Shown here: piece after piece, positions 35,041-46,399 of the stretch
Position numbering within the stretch: the stretch's first letter is position 1
How the letters are laid out: every line of letters begins with the position of its first letter
Source of the DNA: Toxorhynchites rutilus septentrionalis
Lineage: Eukaryota > Arthropoda > Insecta > Diptera > Culicidae
Length of the DNA: 64,000 bases
Assembly (NCBI RefSeq): GCF_029784135.1
Contig: NC_073745.1
Location: forward strand, 58,354,784 to 58,418,783
Direction: 5' to 3'
Notes under the pieces: model-generated
Databases searched by the model: none
Seen by the model: the letters and a program-made list of their open reading frames with translations, nothing else
What the model was told of the DNA's origin: nothing
Translations under genes and position numbers: made by a program

Positions 35041-37564
35041 GTTTCATCAAAAAACGGATGACCAATAATTGAACACTTTTCGTGCCGCGACAGACATTTA
35101 GTTGTTCAATTTGTACCCTCAATATGTTCCCGAAGGACATAATCCTACGTCAAAAATTTATCTCTTCCCCTGAGCTGAATCACTTCTGATTGCAAAACGA
35201 CAAAGAAGTGTAACGAAGTAACGAGTCACTTCCTATCTGACATTTTGCTATCCCGTCCGGTTTGGTTGCAACATAAAACAGCAACTCTTCCCTCAGCCAA
35301 CCCCACCTACCGATGAAGCAAAAATGCCAAACCGTTCGAGTAATAAATGTCATACCAAATATAACCCAACCCCTATGTAGCAGGACGCTAGGACGAACGA
35401 GTGGGACGGAATTGCATAATCATCATGACATTTCTCTACCCTTATCCAGCTTTCTGTTTCCGTTCGGTTTGTGTCAGGCTCGGCAAAAGTGTGGGCGCAG
35501 CAGACCTACTCACCAACTTTCCGCCACTCGTTATGTCGCCGCAGATTCCGCAAGGACTACGAAGTTTTCAATGCATTTCCGGCGTCGGTAGTGACCTCCT
35601 TTAATTGTACCACCACGCTCTGAAAAATGATGGGGACCACTACAAACAAAACGGTTTTCTCCGGATGTGAAATCGGATACCATCGGAACCGAAAGAGAGA
35701 TTCTGCGCATCAGCTGCGATGATCGATGGATGGTGGGTGTAAAACGTGTTGCTTCGACACCCACCGACGGTGGCGCGTGTGCGAATGTGTGGGTGTCGGC
35801 AATCGTTGTACACAAAACGCAAGCGGGCAGTATACGCATTAGCGTCGATTAGCTAGGAGGGAAAAATTTTGTTTTGCTGTTGTTTTCAATCACTTGGCAC
35901 ACAGTTAATGAACTGCAGCGGCCTAACGATCTTCTGCACTAATTCACGGATGGACATGAGTTAACGCATCCGTCCGAGAAAGTGCAATTTCGCACTCTCC
36001 AAAGTGGGTGGTATTTTCCACGAAACCCCCGATGTAGTCCCCTCAGGGGTGAGGCCGTTGAGCTCCCGTGTGTTGATTGTTGTTGTTCCAAAGCCGTCTC
36101 CCTCGGAGCACTTCATATCATCTTACCCTCGGGGAAACTTGTTTTTCTTTTAGAGCAACTCGTGTCATAACTTGACTTAATTTGCTACTACCCATTAGAC
36201 CATTGCGGCCGGTTTGAAATAAGAGCGAAAGTGTCCGCCGCCTGTTGCTGGATGCTTTCACCATCGATGATGCTAAACTGTGAACTGTGCTTCACAACAC
36301 CCGAAACCCGTCTCTGCCGTTTCGATCTTTATTACGCACTTCTAGACGGCTTCAGGGGATCGAATCCAATAAATTCAACACTTTAGCGATGGGCACATAA
36401 AAAACCGCATCACGAAAAGGGTGCCGGTTTTGGGTTACACAAATTAGTTCAGTCTATGCTGCATTGGAGGCTAACCGCAGACGAGTGAGAAAAAAGTGGT
36501 TCACCAATTCAATGGTAACAAACATTTTAAGGTGGTGTTCTCGGAATAATTAAGTTGGTCTGTGGTTTTCGGATAGACAGTCGCCATTGGCAGGCATGAG
36601 AAAATCTGATAGTGAATAATTTGTAAATAACGAAACATATTTACGAGCAAAGTAATAATACGTACGGGCATCGAATCCCAAATGAAGCCTTCGCGAACCA
36701 GCATGCGTTCAATAACCAAACGAAAAGATTAATCGTGGTTGGGAATTTATTCTTGTAATGTTATTAAAATTCAACAAACTGACTGCGAATGTCTCGCTTC
36801 TCCCAAATAAATCATTCGAATCTCGCCCTAACCGTTGACTCCATCGCACCTCAAAACAAACATTTGTTAACCACTTTAGCTGGCGATGTCAGCTTTTCCA
36901 GTCGCTCTTCGCGAACCCCAAGATTTGTTAATGGCCCACCGATTACCGTTGTTTAAATGTTTATTCTTGGTTGAGACAACCAAGGGGAGACCGCGCGGAT
37001 TTCAATAATTCAGTTCCGTGCTTGGAATTTTTGCCTGAATTGTTCGCATCGCCCATTCGGGGTGCGATAGCGAATGTCATTTTATTGATCACACATTTAT
37101 GGTTATTTGGTAGATGGGCTGCGCAATGAAGAGCGGTGGTTTGCTCAAATCAAATTTTGGTGTCACCAAGGATAAGCGCTGAAGAAACCGGTTTCACGTC
37201 AGACTTTGGTTCGCCTGCAATATTTGTTTTCGATAATTTGCCCAGCCGAGCTTTCTTGCGAATACAGCGTGTAGGTGGTGAAGATAAAGATCAAACGTGA
37301 GGAATCACTAATTTCAATCGCCGCCGGAAGGTACACTGTGTCCTTCGGTTTGAGGTTAGGTGTGATTGAACAAGGAGACGATCGGATTTTTATGGATTTA
37401 GATTTCTTCTATTCTAGTTAAATTGGAAAATACCTGTCTTTTAGGTCCAATTCTAAAGACTGAATCTAGAATCTGAAGTTGATAGACGCGAAATCCATGC
37501 AAACTACTCTTATGCAAAATTTGTCAATTGGCATTCGAATATATAATATATAATATAATAATTC
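35041..37564. other. Mostly unique segment with one solo element end
   Basis: 35108-35157 is a reversed end fragment of the GACGTAGGACTACGTC family, matching 7979-8025. 35170-37400 is GC-richer unique DNA with short opposing frames and no recognised domain. It may be host DNA. Confidence 0.45.
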
Positions 37565-37682
37565 AAAACAACTTTTTAAGTTAAATGATTTAATTGGGAT
37601 TAAACATAATAATGTACTAAAAGCTTTTAGTACATTATTATGTTTAATCCCAATTCAACCGTTTAAGTTAAAAAGTTGTTTT
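37565..37682. repeat. 118-bp palindrome with perfect 64-bp core
   Basis: The two halves of 37592-37655 are exact reverse complements meeting at the AAGCTT centre, with no spacer. The symmetry extends with a few mismatches to 37565 and 37682 (outer arms AAAACAAC and GTTGTTTT). Both arms contain GTACTAAAAG and GGGATTAAAC. No TA or TTAA target duplication is evident. Confidence 0.95.
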
Positions 37683-38094
37683 TACTTATTTTATTTTCTA
37701 GTTTTTAGTACATTATTTGTTTCATTAGAATATTTTTCTACAATTAAACCATTGTACTGTATTCTATCAGTCAAATAACTTCAGTTGATACCGATATTGA
37801 GTTGATTGCAGAAAATACATAGTGTGATCTCCAAGTCAAGTTCGTTCGTTTGATACACATATCCCAATCAACCTTTGAGATGAGATGATATGGAATCAGC
37901 TATTTTGTAGCGGTGGCCAAATTAGATTTTTCAAGATAAGCAGTTAATAAGCAAATGACAGCAGAGATAAAGGTGTTTTATAAATTCGGTCAGTTCCTAT
38001 TGGTCAAATTTCTATAAATGTGGGATAATCCTACAGACATACAAATATACATACAAACAATTCAAGCTAAATAAATCCGTTTAATAAAGTAATT
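37683..38094. other. Flank of 118-bp array with a tail-family copy
   Basis: 37960-38076 carries the phrase GCAGAGATAAAGG, then ATTTCTATAAATGTGGG, CTACAGACATACA and AAGCTAAATAAA. The same order occurs at 39290-39435 and 62331-62480. I take it as the terminal part of the element that carries the following array. Confidence 0.55.
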
Positions 38095-39280
38095 TGCTGT
38101 TTTGTGATTGCGGCCATCTTGGATTTGAATTTTTCATGATCTACTGTGATGTACTATTCAAGCCCTTTCATTTGATACCCATTTTAACGGGGTTTGACAT
38201 AATATGTAGTCCGCCATTTGATAGTGGCAGCCATCTTGGATTTGCATTTTTCATAAATAATCGTATTCTACTAGTGAAGCCCTTTCATTTGATACTCATA
38301 TTAATGAGCCTTTCGTTTGATACCCATATTGATAGAGTTTTGAAAAAAAATATATATATAGATATATATGGCGCCATTTTGCGGCGGCGATCATTTTGGA
38401 TTTGCATGTTTCATAAATAACCGTATTCTACTAATCAAGCCCTTTCATTTGATACCCATATGAACGGGGTTTTGACATAATACGTCGTCCTCCATTTGGT
38501 AGTGGCTGCCATCTTGGATTTGCATTTTTCATGAATAACTGTGTTCTACTAGTGAAGCCCTTTCATTCGATACCCATATTGATAGATTTTTGAAAAAAAA
38601 TATATGTGGCGCCATTTTGTGATGGCGACCTTTTTGGATTTGCATTTTTCATAAATAACCGTATTCTATTAGTCAAGCCCTTTCATTTGATACCCATATT
38701 AATGAGGTTTTGAGAAAATATATAGTCCGCCATTTTGTAGTGGAAGCCATCTTGGATTTGTATTTTTCATAAATAACTGAGTTCTACTAGTGAAGCCCTT
38801 TCATTTGATATCCATATTGATAGAGTTTTGAAAAAAAAAATATCTGGCGCCATTTTGTGGTGGCGACCATTTTGGATTTGCATTTTCCCCAAATAACCGT
38901 ATTCTACTAGTCAAGTTTTTTTTATTTGATACCCATATTAATGAGGTTTTGAGAAAATATAGTCCGCCATTTTGTAGTGGCAGCCATCTTGGATTTGCAT
39001 TTTTCGTAAATAACCGTATTCTACTAGTCAAGCCCTTTCATTTGATACCCATATTGATGGGGTTTTGAGAAAATATATAGTCCGCCATTTTGTAGTGGCA
39101 GTCATCTTGGTTTCGTATTTTTCATTGATAACCGTATTCTACTAGTGAAGTCCTTTCATTTGATATCCATATTGATGGGGTTTTGGAAAACCCATATCGA
39201 TGAGGTTTTGAGAAAATATGTGATCCGCCATTTTGTAGCGGCCGCCATCTTGGATTTTCAAGATCATGAAATACGCAGTT
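38095..39280 (+). repeat. 118-bp tandem array with two alternating unit types
   Basis: About ten units carry GCCATCTTGGATTTGCAT, CTACTAGTCAAGCC and TTTCATTTGATACCCATATT. Unit anchors lie near 38114, 38232, 38392, 38510, 38629, 38748, 38868, 38985, 39103 and 39246, a spacing of 117-120 bp. The exceptions are a 160-bp unit with an extra 41-bp partial duplication and a 143-bp last unit. Units alternate between a GTCCGCCATTTTGTAGTGG type and a GGCGCCATTTTGTGGTGG type, giving a dimer period near 237 bp until the end, where one type repeats. Confidence 0.85.
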
Positions 39281-39435
39281 TTATAATGACTACAGAGATA
39301 AAGGTTTGTTCCAAATTCCAGATCAATCGGTCAACAGAAAGGGGGTCAAATTTCTATTAATGTGGGTCAGCGCTACAAACATGTTACACACATACAAACA
39401 TACAAACAGATTACAGGGCAAGCTAAATAAAACCA
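39281..39435 (+). mobile_element. Tail segment of the array-bearing element
   Basis: It contains TACAGAGATAAAGGTTTGTT, AGGGGGTCAAATTTCTATTA and CATACAAACATACAAACAG, ending GCTAAATAAAACC. It is related to 37960-38076 and 62331-62480. With a copy on each side of the 118-bp array, the array appears to belong to a dispersed element. No coding capacity. Confidence 0.5.
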
Positions 39436-39612
39436 TTTAACAAACTATTGTTTCAGTTGAAAAAAAATTGCTGACAAAACAGTGAAGCAATTAAAACGAA
39501 ATCTTTGGTTAACCAAAATATTGAAAATATATTTTATTGGTGGCAATATAGTGGCAATTGACCGATGAACCGATTTTGTTATCAATCGTGCATATTACAA
39601 AGTAACCGATGT

Positions 39613-40250
39613 TTGATACAGAAAATATGATAGCATAAAGATAACCCTAAATCGAACAATTCATTTCTCGAATTTTGCTCTTAGCAACACATTCGGCGAT
39701 CCATTTTTATTTATATAGATAGAAGAATATGCGACAGTGCGTTTTATCACATTGAAATCCATTTCATCTATCGAACAAAGATCAATTTCGTTAGCGCAAA
39801 CATCAAATGGACTAAGAACACTTGTCACTATGTAATTGTACAACATATGCGAATTGAATTTTCACATTTTCCTTCAGAGTTTTCCGAAAAGTTTAAATTT
39901 TGGTCATATTTGGTTGGAATATGTATATTATTTTTACAGGACCTCCTCTCCATTCCAGAGGAAGGAGGAGTGTCATACCATCATAGAAACATTTCTCATA
40001 CCCAAAAACTCTCACATCCCAAATGGTTCATGGTTCCATTTGCTTGATTAGTTCTCGAGTTATGCAGAAGTTTCTATTTCATTTGTATGGCAGCCCCCAT
40101 TGCCCTTAGAGAGGAGGTAGGTGTACCGAACTACCATAGAAACATTTTTTGCCCTCTAAAACCTCCATATGCCAGATTTGGTTCCATTTTCTTGAGTAGT
40201 TCTCGAGTTATGCAGAAATTTGTGTTTCATTTGTCAAGTTTGATTCCATT
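39613..40250 (-). mobile_element. Helitron-like fragment, reverse copy A
   Basis: It matches the 42840-43455 copy through TACAGAAAATATGATAG, ATCAAATGGACTAA and GTTTTCCGAAAA. It then enters two units of the 143-bp repeat in inverse orientation (CATTTGTATGGCAGCCCCC at 40080). Both termini are missing. Confidence 0.65.
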
Positions 40251-40480
40251 TTCTCTACACTGGAATATTGTTAGGCGATTTTGAATCCTTATTATTTGAA
40301 TGTAGTCAACTGAATGGAAGTCTTGAAAGCCTCATGATAATCTGATTCTGAGATCTAAATCGGCCACTTTATGGATAAATCTTTGGAATTTAAGTCAAAC
40401 CAAATCAAAATCAAATATGAGTTCTATGAAATCAGTATATTATTTGAAAATTGAAGCTTGATTTTCAACGTTAATTTTGC

Positions 40481-40529
40481 AGAGACGAACCAGCCTACGG
40501 CTGAAAGTCTCTTAAATAAAGACAAAAAA
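40481..40529 (+). mobile_element. About 50-bp hairpin retroposon, copy 2, with target duplication
   Basis: The 49-bp insert starts AGAGACGAACCAGCC and forms two nested stems: AGAGAC with GTCTCT outside, and AGCC with GGCT around a TAC loop inside. AAATAAAGAC and an A-run follow. It is flanked by AACGTTAATTTTGC (40467-40480) and AACGTTAATTTCGC (40530-40543), a 13 of 14 match. The direct repeat and A-tail show insertion by retroposition. Confidence 0.85.
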
Positions 40530-42019
40530 AACGTTAATTTCGCACTTCGAATCTTAACAGGAGCTCCGAATCCGAGGTGTTCAACTTGTTCTCTGAGATT
40601 CAAAACCGCTATCTAAAATCTGGAACTTGATTTAGACCAGGCCAAATTTAGAAAAATCTACAAATGGATTCGAATCTGAATTCATGGAATTCATAAACTA
40701 AATCTGAAATATGAATGTGATATTTTTACTCCGGGATCTATATTGGAATTTCCTCCACAAAACCGTAGGTTGGCGCGTAGTTGGCGAAATTAAAGACTCA
40801 CTTTAAAAAACAAACTGATTCGTGTTGTATATGTTCATTCTTCCATATGCAGATAAAACTGACTTCAAAAAGTGCTTCCCTGAGAAAAAATCGGAAAACC
40901 CCTGTTCTAGAACATGGAACCGGATTCTCAATTATTTGATACGTGCTATATGAATGCGATATGTTTGGAAAGAATATGTAATCTTTCTCATTCAAAGAGA
41001 TGCAAATGGCAATCGTAAACGTTCCATTACAATGCGAATACTGGTGCTCGGAATATGGAATTAGAATTTTAATCTAAAAGTTATTTTTCGTATTCCGTTA
41101 GAATCTTAATTGAGCTCTGAAGCTGAATTCTTCTGAAACATATTGGAAACTTAAACTTGAGATTTCAGTCAGAAATCTCAAATTTCAAAAAGGAAACGCG
41201 AATTGGAGCCTCAATCTGCAGACCAAAACCGAATCGGGAATTTGTGTAGATTCAGATTTAGAATCTTAATCTGGAATCAACACTCTGCAACACACTCCAA
41301 ATCCGCGATGTTCACTTTAAATCCGGACTGTGGTCCCAATACGGAAATCTTATCTGGAAACAAATGTGGAATCTAAAGCTTATACTTGAAGCTGAAATAA
41401 ATCCAGAACATAAAAATCTGAAGTTTTTAACTGAAAACGGAGTATGGAGTCCGTAATTCAATAATATACATTTTGGATTTTTTAGTAGTAGCCAGAATCT
41501 GGAAACTAAGTTCTATATTTACATCAGGAATTGTAGTGTAGGTTCAAATTACAGAAACAGATCTAGACATCGGAGTACTACCGCTGTACGAAGCACTGCG
41601 CCGAAAAGTATGCACATCGCGCTGGTGTGATCGAAGTGCAGTATCATTCTCGCTCGTACACACAGCTCATTGCGCGGATGTCGCCTATAGACGACGCTCG
41701 TAGCAAAAGGGTTAAATTTAGAATCGGAAATTTCGATGTAGAATTTATATTATAAGATCAAGGTTCGATAAAAAAAAGTTAAAATTTTCATATGAAGCCT
41801 GAATTAGAAATCTGAAGAATATGCATTGAAATTCGAATCCGCAAACTTCATGTTTCATTATATTATGGGTCATGGGTTATATTATGGGTCATGGGTCATG
41901 GATCAATTCAGTCCTCAATATGGGATTTTGCAATACAATCTAGAGTTCAGAATCCGCATCAAGGATCTGAATTCTGACATCAAAATTGAATCAGAATCTA
42001 CAATATAAATCTATCAGAA

Positions 42020-42235
42020 TTATCTTTCTTGTATCAGTTCCCTCATTTTCATTAGATCTTGGTTGAGTATTTGGTGGATTGTATTTCTGAGCTCAAAAAT
42101 TCGCGTCCACCAGTGCTAGCTAGGCTAATTTTCATTGACAAAAAATTCCTCTGCCAAAACTGGAATCGAAGTACAGATTCCCATCACGATATGTCAATGC
42201 CAGTCAACTGACTCGGAAACCAGGAAGCTAATTAT
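42020..42235 (-). mobile_element. Decayed tRNA-derived SINE
   Basis: In the same order as the SINE at 1335-1611 it has a degenerate AAATTCCTCTGCCA phrase, a weakened box B (TGGAATCGAAGT at 42161) and a box A remnant ACTGACTCGGAAACC. Many substitutions mark it as an old copy of that family. No target duplication was found. Confidence 0.6.
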
Positions 42236-42610
42236 ACGATGCTGTTTCTATACATGAGATTTGTAACTGAAATCTTATTCTGAAGTTGACTAGACTCTCT
42301 ATTTTGTCTATACAATTCGGATTCTGCAACATGGATTCATTACATCATAACTACTAATATCAATATTAAATTCCAATCTAGAACTCAAATTTCGATTCTG
42401 GAACTGAATCCGCGTTTGAAAATTGAAATTTGGAATCTAATTCCGAAATACGATTTGAAATCTGAATTCGAATTCGTATGCCATACCATTTAGAATCTTG
42501 ATGGTAAACCTAGGATAAAAAATTGAACTCGGCATACGGAAACTAGATTCTGGAACCTCTTATAAAACATCTATAAATTGAAAAATTGAGTCTTAAACTT
42601 ATATTATGAA

Positions 42611-43455
42611 CTAGCTGACCCGGCAAACTTCGTCCCGCCCAAAATTTGTGTTTTGTTATCAATATCTTCAAACATCCACGTCTTCTTACTATGAGCAAGT
42701 TCATGGGTCCAACCGCAGAGCTGTTTCATTGATCTTCATTATAATATCAGATTATTTTCAGACACAATTCTCGTTCAAGATTTTTCAACCACTTGTAAAT
42801 AACATGTTTCTCCGTCACATGGAATAAATGTATACAGAAAATATGATAGAATAAAGACAGCCCTAAATCGTTAAATTCCTTCCTCGAGTTCCGCTCTTAT
42901 CAACACATCCGGCGATCATTTTTTTGGAATAGATAAAAGAAGATATAGGAGTGCGTTTCGTCACATTAAAATCCATTTCCAGTTTTGAAAAAGATCAATT
43001 TCGCTAGCGCACACATCAAATGGACTAACAGCCCTTGTCACTATGTAATTGTAGAACATATGGGAATTTAATTTTCCGAGTTTTTCCTTTTTCCTTCAGA
43101 GTTTTCCGAAAATTTACAATTGTCATGTTTGGTTGGAATATTTTTGGTTGAAACATGTGTAATATTTTTATGGGACCATTCCAGAGGAGAGAAGGGTGTC
43201 ATACCATTATAGAAACATTTATTGCATCCTAAAACCTCCACATGCCAAATTTGGTTCCATTTGCTTGATTAATTCTCGAGTAATGCAGAAATTTGTGTTT
43301 CATTTGTATGGCAGCCCCCCCTTAGAGAGGGGGGTGGAGAGTGTAACCACCATAGAAACATTTATTGCACCCTAAAATCCCAATATGCCAAATTTCGTTT
43401 CGTTTGCTTGATTAATTCCCGAGTAATGTAGAAATTTGTGTTTAATTTATATGGT
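42611..43455 (-). mobile_element. Helitron-like fragment, reverse copy B
   Basis: It begins after an A with CTAGCTGACCCGGCAAACTT, the inverted 3' terminus of the element ending at 12705. Sequence shared with 39613-40250 follows, then two 143-bp repeat units in inverse orientation near 43220-43450. The 5' TC end is missing. Confidence 0.7.
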
Positions 43456-43810
43456 AATTATGCATATTATGTATTTTGATTTCAGAATAAATTTTCAATT
43501 CATAATCAAAACTGCACTTCAGTGCCATGATACGTATGTACCAAAATTGTCAGCTTTCTTTTGAGTAAACGGGCTGCGTCATCCACATGAATGGATAAAC
43601 TTATAATACGTTACAAAACGGCATTCTTCCACTTTTAATTGTTTTGAAAATGATTTTATTCAACGCCACTATTTCTCAAATTGTGCTACCCACGAAAAAT
43701 ACTTTTTGAACAGAAATGAACGTACGAGGCAAATATTATCTTCATAAAACACTGATCAGAAATAAATATACAAATACTTCCTAAAAATAATATTATTCGA
43801 ATATATCGTT
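43456..43810. other. A/T-rich, no gene seen
   Basis: Non-repetitive A/T-rich DNA between the Helitron-like fragment and a minisatellite. Confidence 0.4.
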
Positions 43811-44206
43811 CTTTCGGGTAGATGTTACATTCGGGTTATTGTCAGTTCGAGTAGATGTTACATTCGGGTAGCTGTCGCATTCACGTATTTGTTACATTCG
43901 GGTGAGTAGAATTAGGGTGAGTGGAATTCGGGTGAGCGGAATTCGGGTGAATGCCTTTCGGGTGAGTGGGTTTCGAGTAAATGTGACATAATCGAGTAAA
44001 TGAGTAGATGAGTGAGCGTATAGGTGGGAGAATGGTGAATGAAATAATAAGTGTGTGAATGAAAAGGTGAGTAAGTGTATAGCTGAGTAAGTGAATAGTT
44101 TTGTGAGTAAATAGGCGAGGTAATGGTGAGCGAAATAATAAGTGATTGAGTGTATAGGAAAGTGAGTGCATAGGTAAATGAAAGCAAAATTGAGTTAGCG
44201 AATGTA
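43811..44206. repeat. GAATTCGGGTGAGTG minisatellite and GAGTAAATGAGT tract
   Basis: 43811-43990 has loose 11-15-base units around TTCGGGTGAGTG. 43990-44200 shifts to GAGTAAGTGAATAG-like units. Similar phrases resume at 44770-44870, so the mariner copy at 44207 sits within the same repetitive stretch. Minus-strand frames rich in HSPE or THLF are artefacts. Confidence 0.8.
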
Positions 44207-44604
44207 ACAGTTCGACTGAAAAGTTTACAAGGTAACACAATAAAACAATTTTTTTTTTGCAAAATTCAATTTTATTATTCAACATAATTGCCTTCAAAGG
44301 CGATACAGCGATTATAGCGATCTTGCAACTTGATACCATTTTTATAGTACTATTTCGGTTTTTTCCTCAAAATAGGCCTCAAGCAGTTTTGCCATCGTTT
44401 CCATTGATTTCTGATTTTTTTCCATTTTTTTCACAATAACAAAAGTTGCTTCACTCTAAATGCTGTAACTCACGAACCAATGGACAGATTGCTGTCAAAT
44501 TTTGACACGTATCCATTGAAAGATGGTGCTTTGTGATAGTCAAGTAGATTTTTGCCAAAGGCGCCATCTAAACGTCAATCTTATGAACTTTTCAGCCGAA
44601 CTGT
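44207..44604 (-). mobile_element. Internally deleted mariner element, copy 2
   Basis: Ends ACAGTTCGACTGAAAAGTTT and, inward from the right, ACAGTTCGGCTGAAAAGTT lie between TA dinucleotides (44205-44206 and 44605-44606). It is collinear with 8392-8916 but lacks about 130 bp in the middle, including the transposase catalytic phrase. It must have moved, if at all, with enzyme supplied elsewhere. Confidence 0.85.
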
Positions 44605-44960
44605 TATAGGTAAGTTAGTGAAGTCAGTTAGTTAGTTTTTGAGATGATAGGTTTCAGGTTTCAGCTAGTAGGCAGCGCATATTTTTTCTAGTACAGAATA
44701 TACGTATATCACTATGACAAAATTACCAGAAACAAATATAGAAATTGCATCGAACCATTTTTTACGAATTATTAATTCAGGTTATTGTGGCATTCGGTCA
44801 AATGTGGTATTTGGGTGAATATTGAATTCGAGAAAATGGAATTGGGTGAATGTATTTTGGATAATTGGTAATCCAATTTACAATTTCAGATTTTTCTTTC
44901 AAACTCATGTTCGAAATCAGTATGATTTTCAAAATGAGTTCAAAAACATATAGTTAATAA
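44605..44960. other. Minisatellite remnants and A/T-rich DNA
   Basis: TTCGGTCAAATG and TTGGGTGAATG phrases continue the repeat from before the mariner copy. No gene. Confidence 0.4.
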
Positions 44961-45144
44961 GAGGGTCTTTCAGATTAAACGTTCACGCAAAAAAATCGAA
45001 TCATAAATCATAATTTTTTTCTCTTCGCTCCGTCGATGGTAACACTACATTCCTTTATTTTCGTTTTTTTTTAAATAAAAATCGGTTCACTTCTGTAGAA
45101 GTTATTAAATTTTGTTGCGTGAGCGTTTAATCAAAAAAACACTG
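44961..45144. mobile_element. 184-bp MITE with GATTAAACG inverted repeats
   Basis: The left end GAGGGTCTTTCAGATTAAAC and right end, inward CAGTGTTTTTTTGATTAAAC, continue with CGTTCACGCAA and CGCTCACGCAA. A TA follows on the right only. No coding capacity, and the superfamily is undetermined. Confidence 0.6.
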
Positions 45145-45631
45145 TAAAAAGCAAATTCTGGTTGTAAACCGAAAAATTTACATTTATCAACGTTGCAAGT
45201 TATAGTATATGATGGTTATATAAAATATATTGGTACAGGTACATGTACAAAAAACTTATTCAAACTTATTTAACTTCCACAATTATCGCACAAAATCACA
45301 GCTTGTTTATCCATACTTCCGACGCGGATAGGCCGAAAAGTTTCCGATTTATTTTTTGACGTGGGACTACGTCTAACCGGAATATATGGAGGGTAAAATG
45401 AAAACCTAAACACCGAACATGCAGGAAAAAATGAAAGATTTCGAATGCTTATAGCTCGAACATTTCGTACTGGATAGGAGAGATGTTTGCATCACTTGAT
45501 AGGGAATATTTCTACGCATCTATCGCAACTAACAAAATGTTGTTTTTCATTAGATAAACAATTGAATAACTGTAAAATATTAGGCGTTATCTAAACGCCC
45601 TAACTGCATCGTTTTGATTGGCCCGATTTAC

Positions 45632-46230
45632 GGTTTCCCTAACACAGCCATCAAAACCAAGCAGCCTTGGGGAAATCGGCATTGCAAATACATGAAAGTA
45701 GGGGGACTTTTGTTCTCATCGAAAAATGTTCCCTAACACAGACTTTAAAACCAAGCAGCGAAATCGGCATTGCAAACACACGAAAGAGCCTAGAGGCGAG
45801 TGAACTGAAAAGTTTAAACCCTCTTAAAGCCAAAAAGAAGAAAAAGAACACACGAAAGTAGGGGGAGCTTTTGTTCCCTCCGAAATGTGTTCCCTAATAG
45901 AGATTTCTAAACCAAGGTGCCTGGAGAAATCGGTATTTCAAATTCATGCAAGTCGGGGGTATTTTTGTTCCGACTGGAATGTGTTTCCCTAACACAGACT
46001 TCAAATCCATGAAGCGTGGGGAAATCGGCATTGCGAATTCATACAAATCGGGGGTATTTTTGTTCCGATTGAAATGTGTTTCCCTAACACAGACTTCAAA
46101 ACCGAGGTTTCTGGGGAAATCGGCTCTGCAAATAAATGCAAACTGCGAGTACTTTTGTCCTCGCTTGCCTTTGTGCAGAGTGGAATATGTCTGTCCTAAC
46201 ATGATCTTCTAAACTGAGGAACCTGGGAAA
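45632..46230 (+). repeat. About 95-bp tandem array (GTTTCCCTAACACAG units)
   Basis: Six diverged units each run GTTTCCCTAACACAGACTTC, CCAAG or CCATG, GGGGAAATCGGCATTGCAAA, CATGCAAG and TCGGGGGTACTTTTGTTCC. One unit has a 60-bp insertion near 45800. Three more units lie in the sister element at 57162-57420 and one fragment at 7584, so the array travels with the element. Confidence 0.85.
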
Positions 46231-46349
46231 ATCGTGCAGCCACTAGAAGCGAATGAACTTCCCAGTTTCAAGCAAATTCGAGAAGTATGTACACTTTTGG
46301 GATGTAAACTTCAGAGGGAAATGTAAAATAAAATAATCGTTTGATAATT

Positions 46350-46399
46350 TTTTTTGGTCTTTATTGGAAAGATTTTCAGCCTTAGGCTGGTTCATCAAA
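46350..46399 (-). mobile_element. About 50-bp hairpin retroposon, copy 3, perfect target duplication
   Basis: Read on the minus strand, TTTGATGAACCAGCCTAAGG is followed by the second stem half, CAATAAAGACC and an A-run. It is flanked by identical CGTTTGATAATT repeats (46338-46349 and 46400-46411). The insert starts six bases before GAACCAGCC, exactly as copy 2 does. Its outer stem is degraded. Confidence 0.8.

Larger units (their letters stand above)
40251..42610. repeat. Degenerate GAATCTGAAATC low-complexity block
   Basis: Irregular GAATCTGAA and ATTCAGATT phrases without a steady period, as at 4.4-6.8 kb. It is interrupted by a 49-bp hairpin retroposon (40481-40529), a small GC-rich patch (41575-41705) and a decayed SINE (42020-42235). 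I see no gene. Confidence 0.6.

Noticed and set aside
43811..44200. CRISPR-like array
   Set aside because: Units of 11-15 bases without constant repeats or unique spacers, in a eukaryotic context. It is a minisatellite.
43881..44339. HSPE/THLF-repeat protein on the minus strand
   Set aside because: The frame runs from a minisatellite across a mariner end, so it cannot be an original gene.
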